Assembly: GCF_002105465.1 (NCBI RefSeq)
Contig: NZ_NCSQ01000171.1
Coordinates: 510-64,509, forward strand
Reading direction: 5' to 3'
From: Aquidulcibacter paucihalophilus
Lineage (GTDB): Bacteria > Pseudomonadota > Alphaproteobacteria > Caulobacterales > Aquidulcibacteraceae
DNA length: 64,000 nt
Shown here: piece by piece, positions 51,099 through 60,184 of the stretch
How positions within the stretch are numbered: position 1 is the stretch's first letter
How the letters are laid out: each line of letters begins with the position of its first letter
The notes under the pieces: model-generated
Seen by the model: only the letters and a program-made list of their open reading frames with translations
Databases searched by the model: none
What the model was told of the DNA's origin: nothing
Position numbers and translations under genes: made by a program

Positions 51099-52970
51099 TT
51101 GGCACATAACGCATATGACATCATCATTATTGGCGGCGGTCATGCCGGCTGCGAAGCGGCGGCAGCGAGCGCGCGCGTCGGCGCGCGGACGCTCTTGGTC
51201 ACCCATAATGCCGCAACCATCGGCGAAATGTCGTGCAATCCGGCCATCGGCGGGCTTGGCAAAGGTCATTTAGTCCGCGAGATCGACGCGCTCGACGGAA
51301 TTATGGGCAAGGCTGCCGATGCCGCAGGCATTCAGTTCCGCATGCTGAATCGTTCGAAAGGCCCTGCGGTGCGCGGGCCAAGGGCACAGGCGGATCGCAA
51401 ATTGTATCGCGAAGCCATTCAATCGCTTCTCAACACCCAAGACAATCTGACCATACTCAGTGCTGCCGTTGAAAATTTGATTCTGGTCGAAGGACGTTGC
51501 CGCGGCATTGTCTTGGGTAATGGGGACCGGATTGAGGCGGGTGCCGTTGTCTTGACGACCGGCACATTTCTGAATGGGATGATCCATCTAGGACAGAAGA
51601 CATGGCCGGCTGGGCGAATTGATGAAGCGCCAGCCATTGGACTTGCCCAAACCCTTTATAGACTTGGCCTGCCGATGGGCAGATTGAAGACCGGAACACC
51701 GGCGCGCTTGGATGGTCGCACCATCGATTACACGGTTTGTGAGAAGCAACCCGGCGATGAACCACCGATTCCCTTTTCCTTCCTGAATGACCGCATCACG
51801 ACGCCGCAAGTTCCGTGCTGGATAACTTGGACGAATGAGGCGACGCATCAAATCATTCGCGACAATCTTCATCTCTCGGCAGTCTATGGTGGTGCGATTG
51901 AAGGTCGCGGTCCGCGCTATTGTCCATCCATAGAGGACAAAATTGTCCGCTTCTCTGACAAGGATCGGCACCAAATCTTTTTGGAACCGGAGGGCTTAGA
52001 CGATCCGACCATTTATCCGAATGGCATTTCAACCTCCTTCCCAGAGGAAGTCCAAGCCGCCTTTATGCGGACGATCCCGGGTCTCGAGAAAGTTGAAATC
52101 CTGCGTTATGCCTATGCTATCGAATATGATTACGTGGACCCAAGGGCATTGGGTTCAGACTTGTCGGTTCAAGCGGTGCCCGGTCTTTATCTGGCAGGCC
52201 AAATCAATGGCACGACCGGGTATGAAGAGGCGGCCGCGCAGGGCCTGATGGCGGGGCTGAATGCCGCGCGGCGTGTCGGCGGACTATCTCCGATCAGCTT
52301 CCGTCGCGATGAGGCCTATATTGGAGTGCTGATTGACGATTTGATTACGCGCGGCGTTTCAGAACCCTATCGCATGTTTACCTCGCGCGCCGAGTATCGC
52401 TTGACTTTGCGCGCCGATAACGCCGATCAACGCCTTACGCCTATTGGCATGTCTCTAGGGATTGTTGGCGCGCGCCGAGCTCAGGAGTTCACCCAGAAGC
52501 TCCAGGAAATCTCATCGGCCCGCACTTATGCCACAGAGACAACCATCACACCGACAGAAGCCGCCAAGCTTGGCTTGCCTGTCAATCAAGATGGTCGCAA
52601 GCGCAGCGTATTGGAATTGATCGCCCATCCCCAAATTGGGTTGCCTCGTCTGATGGCTCTATTCCCCGACTTGTCTAGCATGAGTGCGCGGGCCTTGACG
52701 CAGCTTGAAACCGAAGCGGTTTATTCCGGTTATTTGGACCGCCAGCAGGCCGATATTGTTGCTTTCCGACGCGATGAGGATTTGGAGCTGCCGCAGGATC
52801 TCGACTATCGCGCGGTTGGCGGTCTGTCGAATGAGGCACGCGAAAAGCTATTGGCCGTTCGCCCGACAACTTTGGGGCAAGCCTCACGGATTGAGGGCCT
52901 GACAGCCGGGGCACTGACCGCTCTTTTGGCCTATGTTCGTCGGGGGGTTAATGCCCGTGCCACCGCGTGA
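51099..52970 (+). CDS. mnmG: tRNA uridine-5-carboxymethylaminomethyl modification enzyme MnmG
   Basis: The FAD-dependent partner of MnmE. The 623-residue protein has the dinucleotide motif [14 protein letters not shown] at the N-terminus, the [12 protein letters not shown] segment and conserved C-terminal helices (PLDLDYR-like [19 protein letters not shown]). A TTG start at 51099 with a GAGG site seven bases upstream is best supported. Confidence 0.96.
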   Translation: MAHNAYDIIIIGGGHAGCEAAAASARVGARTLLVTHNAATIGEMSCNPAIGGLGKGHLVREIDALDGIMGKAADAAGIQFRMLNRSKGPAVRGPRAQADRKLYREAIQSLLNTQDNLTILSAAVENLILVEGRCRGIVLGNGDRIEAGAVVLTTGTFLNGMIHLGQKTWPAGRIDEAPAIGLAQTLYRLGLPMGRLKTGTPARLDGRTIDYTVCEKQPGDEPPIPFSFLNDRITTPQVPCWITWTNEATHQIIRDNLHLSAVYGGAIEGRGPRYCPSIEDKIVRFSDKDRHQIFLEPEGLDDPTIYPNGISTSFPEEVQAAFMRTIPGLEKVEILRYAYAIEYDYVDPRALGSDLSVQAVPGLYLAGQINGTTGYEEAAAQGLMAGLNAARRVGGLSPISFRRDEAYIGVLIDDLITRGVSEPYRMFTSRAEYRLTLRADNADQRLTPIGMSLGIVGARRAQEFTQKLQEISSARTYATETTITPTEAAKLGLPVNQDGRKRSVLELIAHPQIGLPRLMALFPDLSSMSARALTQLETEAVYSGYLDRQQADIVAFRRDEDLELPQDLDYRAVGGLSNEAREKLLAVRPTTLGQASRIEGLTAGALTALLAYVRRGVNARATA

Positions 52971-53631
52971 CGCCAACCAAGCCTACACCCCGGAGGCCGT
53001 CCAAGCACTACTGATGTCAGACTATGGTGTTTCACGTGAAACCATCGAACGATTTAAGGCCTATCAAGCCATACTGACGAAATGGGCTCCGCGGATCAAT
53101 TTAGTGGGCGCGTCGACGCTGGCCTCATTTTGGGACCGCCACATTCTCGACTCGGCCCAAATTCTGCCGCTCGCTCGCCCCGACGCGCGAACCTGGGTCG
53201 ACTTTGGGTCAGGTGCAGGGTTCCCCGGACTGGTCTTGGCCGCCCTTCTCCATCAGAAACATGGTGCCCAGGTCACCTTGATAGAAGCGAGCACCAAGCG
53301 CTGTGGCTTTTTGAGAGAAGCGGCACGGGCGATGCAAGTGCATGCCGAAATCATCAATGATAAGCTGGAACATGTGGTGCCCAGGCCGGTTGATGTCATC
53401 ACGGCGCGCGCCTTCACCGCCTTAGAGCGTCTCCTTGCTTATGGAGACAAGTGGCAAGGGCCGCAGACGCAAGCACTGTTTCCAAAAGGGGAAGAAGTGT
53501 CTGCAGAGCTTCAACAGGCCTCGACAAACTGGCTGTTTAAGTCGACAATCCACCCCTCGGCAAGCGATGCGCGAGGTTGCATCGTTGAAATCACCGAGTG
53601 CCAAGCCAGAACAGGGTCCGCGCTATCATGA
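52951..53631 (+). CDS. rsmG: 16S rRNA (guanine527-N7)-methyltransferase RsmG
   Basis: RsmG (GidB) methylates G527 of 16S rRNA. From the ATG at 52951, which follows a G-rich ribosome site, the protein is 226 residues. The SAM motif is [12 protein letters not shown]. It overlaps mnmG by 20 bp; an ATG at 52933 is a less likely start. A parS site lies within its coding sequence, and its stop overlaps the parA start. Confidence 0.95.
   Translation: MPVPPRDANQAYTPEAVQALLMSDYGVSRETIERFKAYQAILTKWAPRINLVGASTLASFWDRHILDSAQILPLARPDARTWVDFGSGAGFPGLVLAALLHQKHGAQVTLIEASTKRCGFLREAARAMQVHAEIINDKLEHVVPRPVDVITARAFTALERLLAYGDKWQGPQTQALFPKGEEVSAELQQASTNWLFKSTIHPSASDARGCIVEITECQARTGSALS
53028..53043. promoter_or_regulatory. 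parS site 2 (ParB binding), inside rsmG
   Basis: TGTTTCACGTGAAACC has the same perfect 14-bp core as site 1, located 2 kb to its right and inside the rsmG reading frame, where the core encodes VSRET. The two sites mark this as the origin-proximal parS region. Confidence 0.95.
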
Positions 53632-54437
53632 AGAAGACACGCGTCATTGCCGTGGCCAACCAAAAAGGTGGCGTTGGCAAAACAACGACCGCGATCAACC
53701 TTGCCACTGCGCTTGCCGCCGTGGGAGAGAGCGTCCTGATCCTTGACATTGATGCGCAAGGCAATGCCTCTACCGGCTTGGGCGTGTCCGCCGCTGCCCG
53801 TAAATTGACGTCTTATGACGTCATCATGGGCGAGGCCTCTTTTGCCGAAGCCGCCATTGCGACCCGAATTCCAAATCTCGCAGTCATACCGGCCAGTGTC
53901 GATCTTGCCGGGGTAGAAATGGAGTTATCCCAAGCGCCAAACCGGGCCTTCCGCCTACGCGATGCCCTAGCTCGCCATCGAGCGGACATAAGTCGTGGAG
54001 ATGGCGTGCATTACAATTTTATCCTCATAGACTGCCCACCATCGCTTAATGTTGTAACCATAAATGCCATGACTGCGGCCGATGCCGTGCTGGTGCCGCT
54101 GCAATGCGAGTTTTTCGCGCTCGAAGGCCTGACGCAACTCATGCGGACTGTCGATCTCGTCAAAGGTTCTCTCAATCCTGCCCTTGAGATCCAAGGCATC
54201 GTGCTAACTATGTATGATCAGCGTAACAATCTATCTGACCAAGTAGCTATGGATGTGCGCACCCATCTCGGCGACAAAGTCTATACAACTGTAATCCCGC
54301 GCAATGTGCGGGTCTCTGAAGCGCCCTCTTTTGGAAAACCAGCCCTCCTCTATGACCATAAATGCTCGGGCAGCCAAGCCTATATGCGCTTGGCGAGCGA
54401 GGTCCTGCATCGTGAACGCACAAGGTTAGCAGCATGA
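53628..54437 (+). CDS. parA: Chromosome partitioning ATPase ParA
   Basis: ParA is the Walker-type ATPase whose DNA-bound gradient moves ParB-parS complexes. The 269-residue protein has the deviant Walker A KGGVGKTT, the DIDAQGNAS switch and DCPPSLN. ATG at 53628 overlaps the rsmG stop (ATGA); the frame is open upstream within rsmG. It overlaps parB in the same way. Confidence 0.96.
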   Translation: MKKTRVIAVANQKGGVGKTTTAINLATALAAVGESVLILDIDAQGNASTGLGVSAAARKLTSYDVIMGEASFAEAAIATRIPNLAVIPASVDLAGVEMELSQAPNRAFRLRDALARHRADISRGDGVHYNFILIDCPPSLNVVTINAMTAADAVLVPLQCEFFALEGLTQLMRTVDLVKGSLNPALEIQGIVLTMYDQRNNLSDQVAMDVRTHLGDKVYTTVIPRNVRVSEAPSFGKPALLYDHKCSGSQAYMRLASEVLHRERTRLAA

Positions 54438-55360
54438 GCGACGAAACCGACTTAGCCCCCAAAGCCACCACCAAACCTGATAGCCGTCCCGCGCGTGGTT
54501 TGGGCCGTGGCCTCTCCGCACTTTTGGGCGATGCAGAAACAACGCGCCCGACCGAGGACCGCGGCACCGATGGCGGTACACGTGAAATTGGCTTGGACCA
54601 AATCATCCGCAACCCACAGCAGCCACGCCGTCAATTTGACGAGGCTGACTTGCAAACATTGGCTGATTCCGTCCGCCAGCATGGCATCTTGCAGCCATTG
54701 CTGTTGCGTCAACTAGAGGATGGTTCTGGACGCTATGAGATTGTCGCGGGCGAACGCCGGTGGCGCGCCGCACAATTGGCCGGGTTGCATGTCGTTCCGG
54801 CCTTGGTGCGCACCTTCGATGACTTGGCGACCCTAGAAGTCTCGATCGTTGAAAATGTCCAGCGCGCGGATCTAAACCCTATCGAAGAAGCCCTGGCTTT
54901 TCAGCAATTGGCAGAGCGCTTTGGCCGCACCCAACAGGCAATCGCAGAAACTGTCGGCAAGAGTCGGGCACACATCGCCAATATGATGCGGCTGTTATCC
55001 CTACCCGAATCTGTCAAAGACCTTGTGCGATCCGGCGAACTCAGCGCTGGCCATGCGCGCGCCATCATCAGCGCGCCAGATCCATTGGCCGCAGCCCGCG
55101 CGATCATTGATCGCGGCTTGAGCGTTCGCGATGCGGAAAAACTCGCCACCAAACCAGAGTCGTCGCGCACGCCGGGCACGATCCGGGACGACCAAGGCGA
55201 TGCGGATTCAAAAGCATTGGCCCATGATCTATCTGCCGCGTTGGGCCTCGAAGTCAGTCTCGCCCATAAAGGCCACAAGGGTGGCGCTTTGACGATCCAC
55301 TATCGCAGCCTGGAACAATTGGACGATTTGTGCCGCAAACTCACCGCCATCGCGCGATAA
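54434..55360 (+). CDS. parB: Chromosome partitioning protein ParB
   Basis: ParB binds parS and spreads as a CTP-dependent clamp. The 308-residue protein has the N-terminal CTPase box region GERRWRAAQLAGL and VENVQRADLNPIEEALAF, a central helix-turn-helix (TQQAIAETVGKSRAHIANMMRLL) and a C-terminal dimerisation domain. Its two binding sites lie 1.4 and 3.4 kb upstream. Confidence 0.96.
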   Translation: MSDETDLAPKATTKPDSRPARGLGRGLSALLGDAETTRPTEDRGTDGGTREIGLDQIIRNPQQPRRQFDEADLQTLADSVRQHGILQPLLLRQLEDGSGRYEIVAGERRWRAAQLAGLHVVPALVRTFDDLATLEVSIVENVQRADLNPIEEALAFQQLAERFGRTQQAIAETVGKSRAHIANMMRLLSLPESVKDLVRSGELSAGHARAIISAPDPLAAARAIIDRGLSVRDAEKLATKPESSRTPGTIRDDQGDADSKALAHDLSAALGLEVSLAHKGHKGGALTIHYRSLEQLDDLCRKLTAIAR

Positions 55361-55362
55361 GT

Positions 55363-56016
55363 TTAGTCCGCAGAATCGACAAGATTTAGGGCTGTTGCCA
55401 TCTCCGCTATGGGCGATCCAGCCACCAGGCAAACACGCATAGCCCCTTGTGCGCCGAGCTGGGCGAGATGGGCTGCGAGCTCAACGTGCAATCCAGCCGT
55501 AAGCACGGCGTCAAACGTCCCATCGTCACGACCAAGATGAACCCAAGGCAGGCCAGTGCGCAGTCGTTTCTCAAATCCTGCAATCTGCGCCCGACCCTCC
55601 TGCTCCAACAGACCAAGTCGCACCTGAACTCCTGCGGCCTCTAAGCGCGAGGCACCGATGCCGCGCGTGCGCGGATCTGGATCGAGCACGCTTAAGGTAA
55701 CCGCTGCCACACCTGCTGCAATCAAACTCGAACTACAGGCGGGGCCACGTGCACTTTCATGCGCACACGGCTCTAAGGTCACATAGGCATGAGACCCGGC
55801 CGCATTTGAACCGGCCATTGCCAAAGCCATCGCTTCGCCATGCGGGCGTCCGCCTGCTTGGGTACGCCCCTCGCCGACAATCAGGCCATCGCGCACCAGC
55901 ACGCAGCCCACACTCGGATTGGGCTGGGTTTCACCCAGTCCCATACGGGCGAGCACGAGCGCCCGAGACATGAATGCCTTATCAGCCAGCGACCAGACCT
56001 CGACCGGATCGCCCAT
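55363..56016 (-). CDS. ribD: RibD-like pyrimidine deaminase with vestigial reductase domain
   Basis: Residues of about 8-130 form the riboflavin-pathway deaminase: PNPSVGCVLV, the zinc-binding PHGEAMAL, and EPCAHESARGPAC. It would deaminate the diaminopyrimidine intermediate of riboflavin synthesis. Full-length RibD is about 330-380 residues with a C-terminal reductase; here only 217 residues exist, and the remaining 70 carry just the beginning of the reductase (GFEKRLRTGLPWVHLG) followed by shortened sequence. The stop is genuine because parB begins its own stop only 2 bp away. ATG at 56016 lies after gpmA; a TTG at 56028 is an alternative. Confidence 0.82.
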   Translation of the reverse strand: MGDPVEVWSLADKAFMSRALVLARMGLGETQPNPSVGCVLVRDGLIVGEGRTQAGGRPHGEAMALAMAGSNAAGSHAYVTLEPCAHESARGPACSSSLIAAGVAAVTLSVLDPDPRTRGIGASRLEAAGVQVRLGLLEQEGRAQIAGFEKRLRTGLPWVHLGRDDGTFDAVLTAGLHVELAAHLAQLGAQGAMRVCLVAGSPIAEMATALNLVDSAD

Positions 56017-56020
56017 GTTT

Positions 56021-56740
56021 TCAGCCAAGGGCCGGTAAGGGCTGCGCGCGGCTCGAATCCAAATATCTCGCTGAAACGGGCTTCAAGGCCCCATCCAACT
56101 CAATCAATAAAGGATTAGCCGTTGGCACTTCGACTTCCATGATTTGGCCCTCATCTAGTCCGAACAGGTGCTTGATGATCGCACGAAGAGAATTGCCATG
56201 CGCAGATATAACGAGATTTTCCTGCGCCAAATGCGGTGCAATGCTCGACGACCAATAAGGAAGAACCCGCGCCAAAGTCATGGCTAAGCTTTCCCCATCG
56301 GGCAGAGCGCCCGAGGGGACATTCCTGTAACGTAAATCATGCGAGGGATGAAACGGATCCGACTTGGACTGCGGTGGCGGCGGAACATCATAGGATCGAC
56401 GCCAAATCCGCACCTGCTCTTCGCCATGCTTGGCAACCGTCTCAGCCTTATCAAGGCCTGTGAGCGCGCCATAATGACGCTCGTTCAAGCACCAACTCTT
56501 CTCCTCGGGAAGCCAACAGCAATCCATTTCTTCCAAAGCTAACCATAGGGTTCGAATCGCCCGTGTCTGCAGCGATGTGAATGCGCGCGAGAAACCAACG
56601 CCAGATGCCTTCAAAAGCTGCCCCGCCTTGCGGGCTTGGGCTTCGCCCTCCGCAGTTAAATTCACGTCCATCCACCCAGTGAACCGATTTTCCAGATTCC
56701 ATTGAGATTGCCCGTGACGAACCAGCGCTAAATACGACAT
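56021..56740 (-). CDS. gpmA: 2,3-bisphosphoglycerate-dependent phosphoglycerate mutase
   Basis: This glycolytic enzyme interconverts 3- and 2-phosphoglycerate. The 239-residue protein has the phosphohistidine motif LVRHGQSQWN, LNERHYGALTG, and the second catalytic histidine in ISAHGNSLRA. The ATG has an AAGGG site. It lies directly upstream of the ribD-like gene. Confidence 0.96.
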   Translation of the reverse strand: MSYLALVRHGQSQWNLENRFTGWMDVNLTAEGEAQARKAGQLLKASGVGFSRAFTSLQTRAIRTLWLALEEMDCCWLPEEKSWCLNERHYGALTGLDKAETVAKHGEEQVRIWRRSYDVPPPPQSKSDPFHPSHDLRYRNVPSGALPDGESLAMTLARVLPYWSSSIAPHLAQENLVISAHGNSLRAIIKHLFGLDEGQIMEVEVPTANPLLIELDGALKPVSARYLDSSRAQPLPALG

Positions 56741-57003
56741 TGATAACCCTTCAGAAGACGAAAAACCGGTAGCTTGGCCTCATGTCGGGCCACATAAGGG
56801 ATGTCCGAGCGCTTAATCAAGCCAACCAAGCCCCAAACAAGGCCAATTCCAAAGCTACTCAAATTTGCAATGCTGCAGTGCAATATCTCTAAAATCTATA
56901 TTTATCAGATGTTTAAGACCCGAATTATCCGAAATTCAGTCTGATCACAATTTTCTCAGTGCAAAAAACCTTGAGAATTTCGCAGATGCGAGATAAATAA
57001 GCC
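56741..57003. other. Intergenic region, AT-rich, with promoter-like elements for the small RNA
   Basis: No gene is seen in this segment. The part from about 56860 is AT-rich. Near its end TTGAGA (56971-56976) and an ATAAAT-type -10 element (about 56993-56998) form a plausible plus-strand promoter driving the putative small RNA that follows. DnaA-like 9-mers were sought but none matches well. Confidence 0.4.
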
Positions 57004-57088
57004 CATGGATGCTGTGGCGTCCCTGCCCTTTTTGGGCGTTTCCTCCCAAACACCTATATGGCCGGGCCTCGTGCCCGGCCCTTTTTTT
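57004..57088 (+). ncRNA. Putative small regulatory RNA with CU-rich anti-Shine-Dalgarno element
   Basis: An orphan promoter is followed within about 85 nt by a strong Rho-independent terminator, with no convincing reading frame between. The transcript would contain GCCC-TTTTT-GGGC (57025-57037) and then GTTT-CCTCCC-AAAC (57038-57051), which shows CCTCCC in a loop. An alternative TTTGGG/CCCAAA stem (57031-57036 / 57045-57050) competes with both. Exposed CCUCC-type loops are frequent in trans-acting sRNAs of alphaproteobacteria. The 5' end is estimated from the promoter spacing. No specific sRNA family is claimed. Confidence 0.6.
57060..57088 (+). terminator. Rho-independent terminator of the putative small RNA
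   Basis: GGCCGGGC (57060-57067), a five-base loop and GCCCGGCC (57073-57080) are followed by C and seven T. The arms pair perfectly. The element faces the plus strand, where the only upstream transcription unit is the proposed sRNA. Confidence 0.85.
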
Positions 57089-57104
57089 GCTCTCATCAGC
57101 CTTG

Positions 57105-58016
57105 TCACCCTGCACGCCTTTGGATACGGGTCTGAGCGACTTCGACCATTCGCGACAACAAACCGGTCAAGGTTTCAGACATTTCTGCAAAACCTGCCCG
57201 CTTACTCATCGCTCCTTCCACCATATAGAGCGACCGATTGATCTCGATCTGCAGACTGTGTTGGTTCTGGGCGGGCTTTCCATAACGCTCGGTCGCAAAC
57301 CCTCCGGCATAAGGATTATTACGCGCCACGCGAAACCCCTTTGCGCGCAGAAAGTCATAGGCCTCTGCCATAAAAATCGGCGCACATGACGCGCCAAACC
57401 GATCGCCCAAAACAATATCACTCTCGGGCGAGCCCGAGGCAGACGCAGGCATGGAATGGCAGTCAAGCAACACCGCCTGACCAAGCGCACTCTTATTCTC
57501 TTCAATCAAACCCGCAATGGCATCGTGCCACGGCATATAGACTTCGCGTAACCGAGACTGTGCGTCCGCAAATGCCAACCGACGCATGTAGATATCGACG
57601 CCATCGCCAACAGTGCGGGGAATCACCCCCAAGCCTGCCAAGACACGCGGCGAAGGCACACGCCTCTCCCCAACAGGCACATCCTCAATCAGCTCGGGGT
57701 CCAGTTCCTCTAAACCGCGATTTAGATCCACATAAGCACGCGCAAAATCGGTGACCAAAAGGGAGGCCCCAAGCTGGGGTGCCGCGTGCAAAAGCTCATC
57801 AACAAACGCGTCTTCGGAGCGGCGTAAGGCTAAGCGATCCAGTTTTGTCGCCCGCAAAAGCTCCTCAGGATAAAATCGTCCAGAGTGCGGACAGCAAACA
57901 ATCACGCCAGCCCTGTCGACATCAGGTCGCGTCAATCGAAAGGCAGGCGGCCGCGTTGGCACTGTGCCAACCGCCTTATCCGACTGATAACCTGTCACAG
58001 CACCCCATATCTGCAT
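57105..58016 (-). CDS. N-formylglutamate amidohydrolase family protein
   Basis: A 303-residue metal-dependent hydrolase of the HutG-type N-formylglutamate amidohydrolase family: VCCPHSGRFYP, a DCHSMP motif and the ERYGKPAQNQHSLQIEINRSLYM region. The canonical reaction releases formate from N-formylglutamate at the end of histidine degradation. No hut genes are adjacent, so the exact substrate is unconfirmed. The ATG at 58016 follows an AAGG site; the frame is open to 58067. Confidence 0.9.
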   Translation of the reverse strand: MQIWGAVTGYQSDKAVGTVPTRPPAFRLTRPDVDRAGVIVCCPHSGRFYPEELLRATKLDRLALRRSEDAFVDELLHAAPQLGASLLVTDFARAYVDLNRGLEELDPELIEDVPVGERRVPSPRVLAGLGVIPRTVGDGVDIYMRRLAFADAQSRLREVYMPWHDAIAGLIEENKSALGQAVLLDCHSMPASASGSPESDIVLGDRFGASCAPIFMAEAYDFLRAKGFRVARNNPYAGGFATERYGKPAQNQHSLQIEINRSLYMVEGAMSKRAGFAEMSETLTGLLSRMVEVAQTRIQRRAG

Positions 58017-58194
58017 GTGAAACCTTGTAATCCCCCCACCGGAAAAACAAAAGCCAGCAGCAGACACTGAGCTAAACCGATCGCAATTTCATACAGCAAC
58101 CTCTGCAAAAATTGCTTCGCAGCAAAACTTGTCAACCTCGCCTTCACCATATTGCGCGATGAGTGGACCCACCAACTAACGGAGCATGGCCACG

Positions 58195-58554
58195 ATGGCG
58201 AGAATTCTCTTGGCGGAAGATGACGATTCGTTGCGGACGTTCCTTGCCGCTGCGCTTAACAAAGCAGGCCATATTGTAGCGGATTTCCCAGACGGCGATC
58301 AGGCCTTGGAAGCCTTGAATGCCATGGGGTTTGACTTGCTTTTGACCGACATTGTGATGCCGGGGGTTGATGGCGTTGAGCTTGCACGACGCGCCGCCGA
58401 AGTCGACCCAGCCATGAAAATCGTGTTCATCACAGGATTTGCGGCGGTTGCTCTCAACCCCGCCAATCAAGCCCCGTCTAAAGCTAAAGTACTCTCCAAG
58501 CCCTTCCACTTACGCGAACTGGTCGCAGAAGTGGAAAAGGTTATGGCGGCTTAA
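58195..58554 (+). CDS. cpdR: Single-domain response regulator CpdR
   Basis: A 119-residue receiver domain with no output domain. The acidic pocket is LAEDDD, the phosphorylated aspartate lies in LLLTDIVMPG, and the lysine in VLSKPFHL. The pattern is that of CpdR, which in Caulobacter helps deliver substrates to ClpXP under CckA-ChpT control. ATG at 58195 is preferred; an in-frame ATG at 58186 would sit too close to the GGAG site. Confidence 0.92.
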   Translation: MARILLAEDDDSLRTFLAAALNKAGHIVADFPDGDQALEALNAMGFDLLLTDIVMPGVDGVELARRAAEVDPAMKIVFITGFAAVALNPANQAPSKAKVLSKPFHLRELVAEVEKVMAA

Positions 58555-58563
58555 GCGAGACCG

Positions 58564-60024
58564 TCACCCCGAAGCAAGTTCCGTCCAAACATGCTGGGCC
58601 GCATAGGCACGCCAGGGTCGCCAATTCTGCGACCTAGCTTCTAAGTCGTCATGGGATAAGCGAGTCCCATCCGGCAAAGCCAATCCACGCGCGAGAGCCA
58701 CATCCCCTGCTGGGAATGCATCTGGATCGCGTAGTGCCCGCAGTGCCACATAGCTCGCAGTCCATGGACCAATACCGGGGATGGCTTGCATGCGGGAGAC
58801 TAAAGTGGCTGTTTCACCCCCAAAAAAGTCGGGGCTATCCGCATAGGCTTGACAATAAGCCTTCAAACACCTCACGCGCGCTTGCGGCATCCCAAGAAAG
58901 TCCAACGGCGAAGCCAAAATCGCCTCCGCCGTGGGGAATAATCGCGCCACACCTGTTTCCGACGCCCAGACTGACGGCAATGGTTCTCCCAAATGCTGCA
59001 CGAGAGCCGCACCCAATTTAATCGCTGCTGCGACGGTGATCTGCTGGCCAAGTATGGCTCGAATACCAATTTCAAACGGATCAAACGCCCCTGGGACACG
59101 CAGGCCCGGTCGACGCAGAGTCAAGGGCCGTAGCGCCTCGTCTTGCCCGAGATGGCCACTAATGATTTCTGGATCAGCAGCCAAATCAAAACCCTCCCGC
59201 ACCCGGGCAATCACTTTAGGCACGGCTGTCAAATCCTGCAGCCTCAGTCGAACATCCAGCCAGTCTCCCTTTCCGCGGGACACGCCGATCAGACAAATGC
59301 GGCCATCAACCCTTAAACTACGGCGATAAACGCCCCGATCAAATGTTTCGACACCTAGGTAGAGGCGCGCCTTTAAAAATGTGGCCATCGCCTCCCAGTC
59401 ATAAGGTGGCCGATAGCGCAGGCGGACTTGCAACTCAGCGGAAGATACCCCGGGTCCGTCAACGCCAATCTCGCGGCGCAGAAACGAGGGGGCGACCTTA
59501 AACACCTCCTGAAAAGACTCATTAAACCGCCTGATTGACCCAAAGCCCGATGCCATCGCGATTTGGGTGATGCTTAACTTCGTCTCGTGCAACAATTGCT
59601 TCGCCAACAAGAGTCGGCGGGTCAGCGCAACACTTACAGGGCTTGCACCTACATGCTTTAGAAACAGGCGTCTTAACTGCCGATCACCCAGGCCAAGACG
59701 CGCAGCCAATTGCTCAACGCTGCCAGTATCGAGAGCGCCCTCCTCTATCAGGCGCAGGGCCCTGCCAACCGAACTGGAAGTCCCCCGCCACGCTGGTGTG
59801 TCGGGGGCTGTCTCAGGACGACAGCGCAAGCAGGGACGAAAACCCGCCTCCTGTGCCACGGCAGCAGAAGGGAAAAAGATCACATTCTCTTTCTTGGGCA
59901 AGCGGGCCGGACAAACCGGCCGACAGTATATTCCGGTGGTTTTTACCGCGGTAAAAAAACGGCCATCATAGCGGCTGTCACGTGCCGAAATAATTGCATA
60001 GCAAGAGTCGTGATCGAGGTTCAT
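58564..60024 (-). CDS. Ada-AlkA fusion: alkylation-response regulator and DNA-3-methyladenine glycosylase
   Basis: A 486-residue three-domain protein. Residues 1-80 are the Ada zinc domain with the four cysteines in GIYCRPVCPAR and PCLRCRPE, which accept methyl groups from phosphotriesters. Residues of about 95-190 are an AraC-type DNA-binding domain. Residues of about 200-480 are an AlkA-type HhH glycosylase with the IPGIGPWTASYVALR hairpin and catalytic aspartate in PDAFPAGDVAL. The methylguanine transferase domain of classic Ada is absent; that activity is encoded by the divergent ogt. It likely activates itself and ogt on methylation damage. Confidence 0.93.
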   Translation of the reverse strand: MNLDHDSCYAIISARDSRYDGRFFTAVKTTGIYCRPVCPARLPKKENVIFFPSAAVAQEAGFRPCLRCRPETAPDTPAWRGTSSSVGRALRLIEEGALDTGSVEQLAARLGLGDRQLRRLFLKHVGASPVSVALTRRLLLAKQLLHETKLSITQIAMASGFGSIRRFNESFQEVFKVAPSFLRREIGVDGPGVSSAELQVRLRYRPPYDWEAMATFLKARLYLGVETFDRGVYRRSLRVDGRICLIGVSRGKGDWLDVRLRLQDLTAVPKVIARVREGFDLAADPEIISGHLGQDEALRPLTLRRPGLRVPGAFDPFEIGIRAILGQQITVAAAIKLGAALVQHLGEPLPSVWASETGVARLFPTAEAILASPLDFLGMPQARVRCLKAYCQAYADSPDFFGGETATLVSRMQAIPGIGPWTASYVALRALRDPDAFPAGDVALARGLALPDGTRLSHDDLEARSQNWRPWRAYAAQHVWTELASG

Positions 60025-60184
60025 GCCCCCTCATGCCACTGGCTCGCCAGTCGGTCTAGCGGAATTCGGACATCGCAAGACCGGCTGCACGTCCTCTCAG
60101 AGCAGGTCCGAAAACCGCCAGCGCTAAAAGCTCCAAAAGCGCACACCCTAGCACTCGACGCCCCTGCGTCTTAGGAAGACCATT

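Noticed and set aside
56860..57000. Replication origin in the AT-rich gap near gpmA
   Set aside because: Proximity to parAB and AT content invite the idea, but no cluster of good DnaA boxes is present; TTATC-type 9-mers there deviate from consensus.
57005..57389. Two short plus-strand frames starting at 57005 and 57009
   Set aside because: They run through a strong terminator and into the antisense of the amidohydrolase gene. The segment before the terminator reads better as a small RNA.
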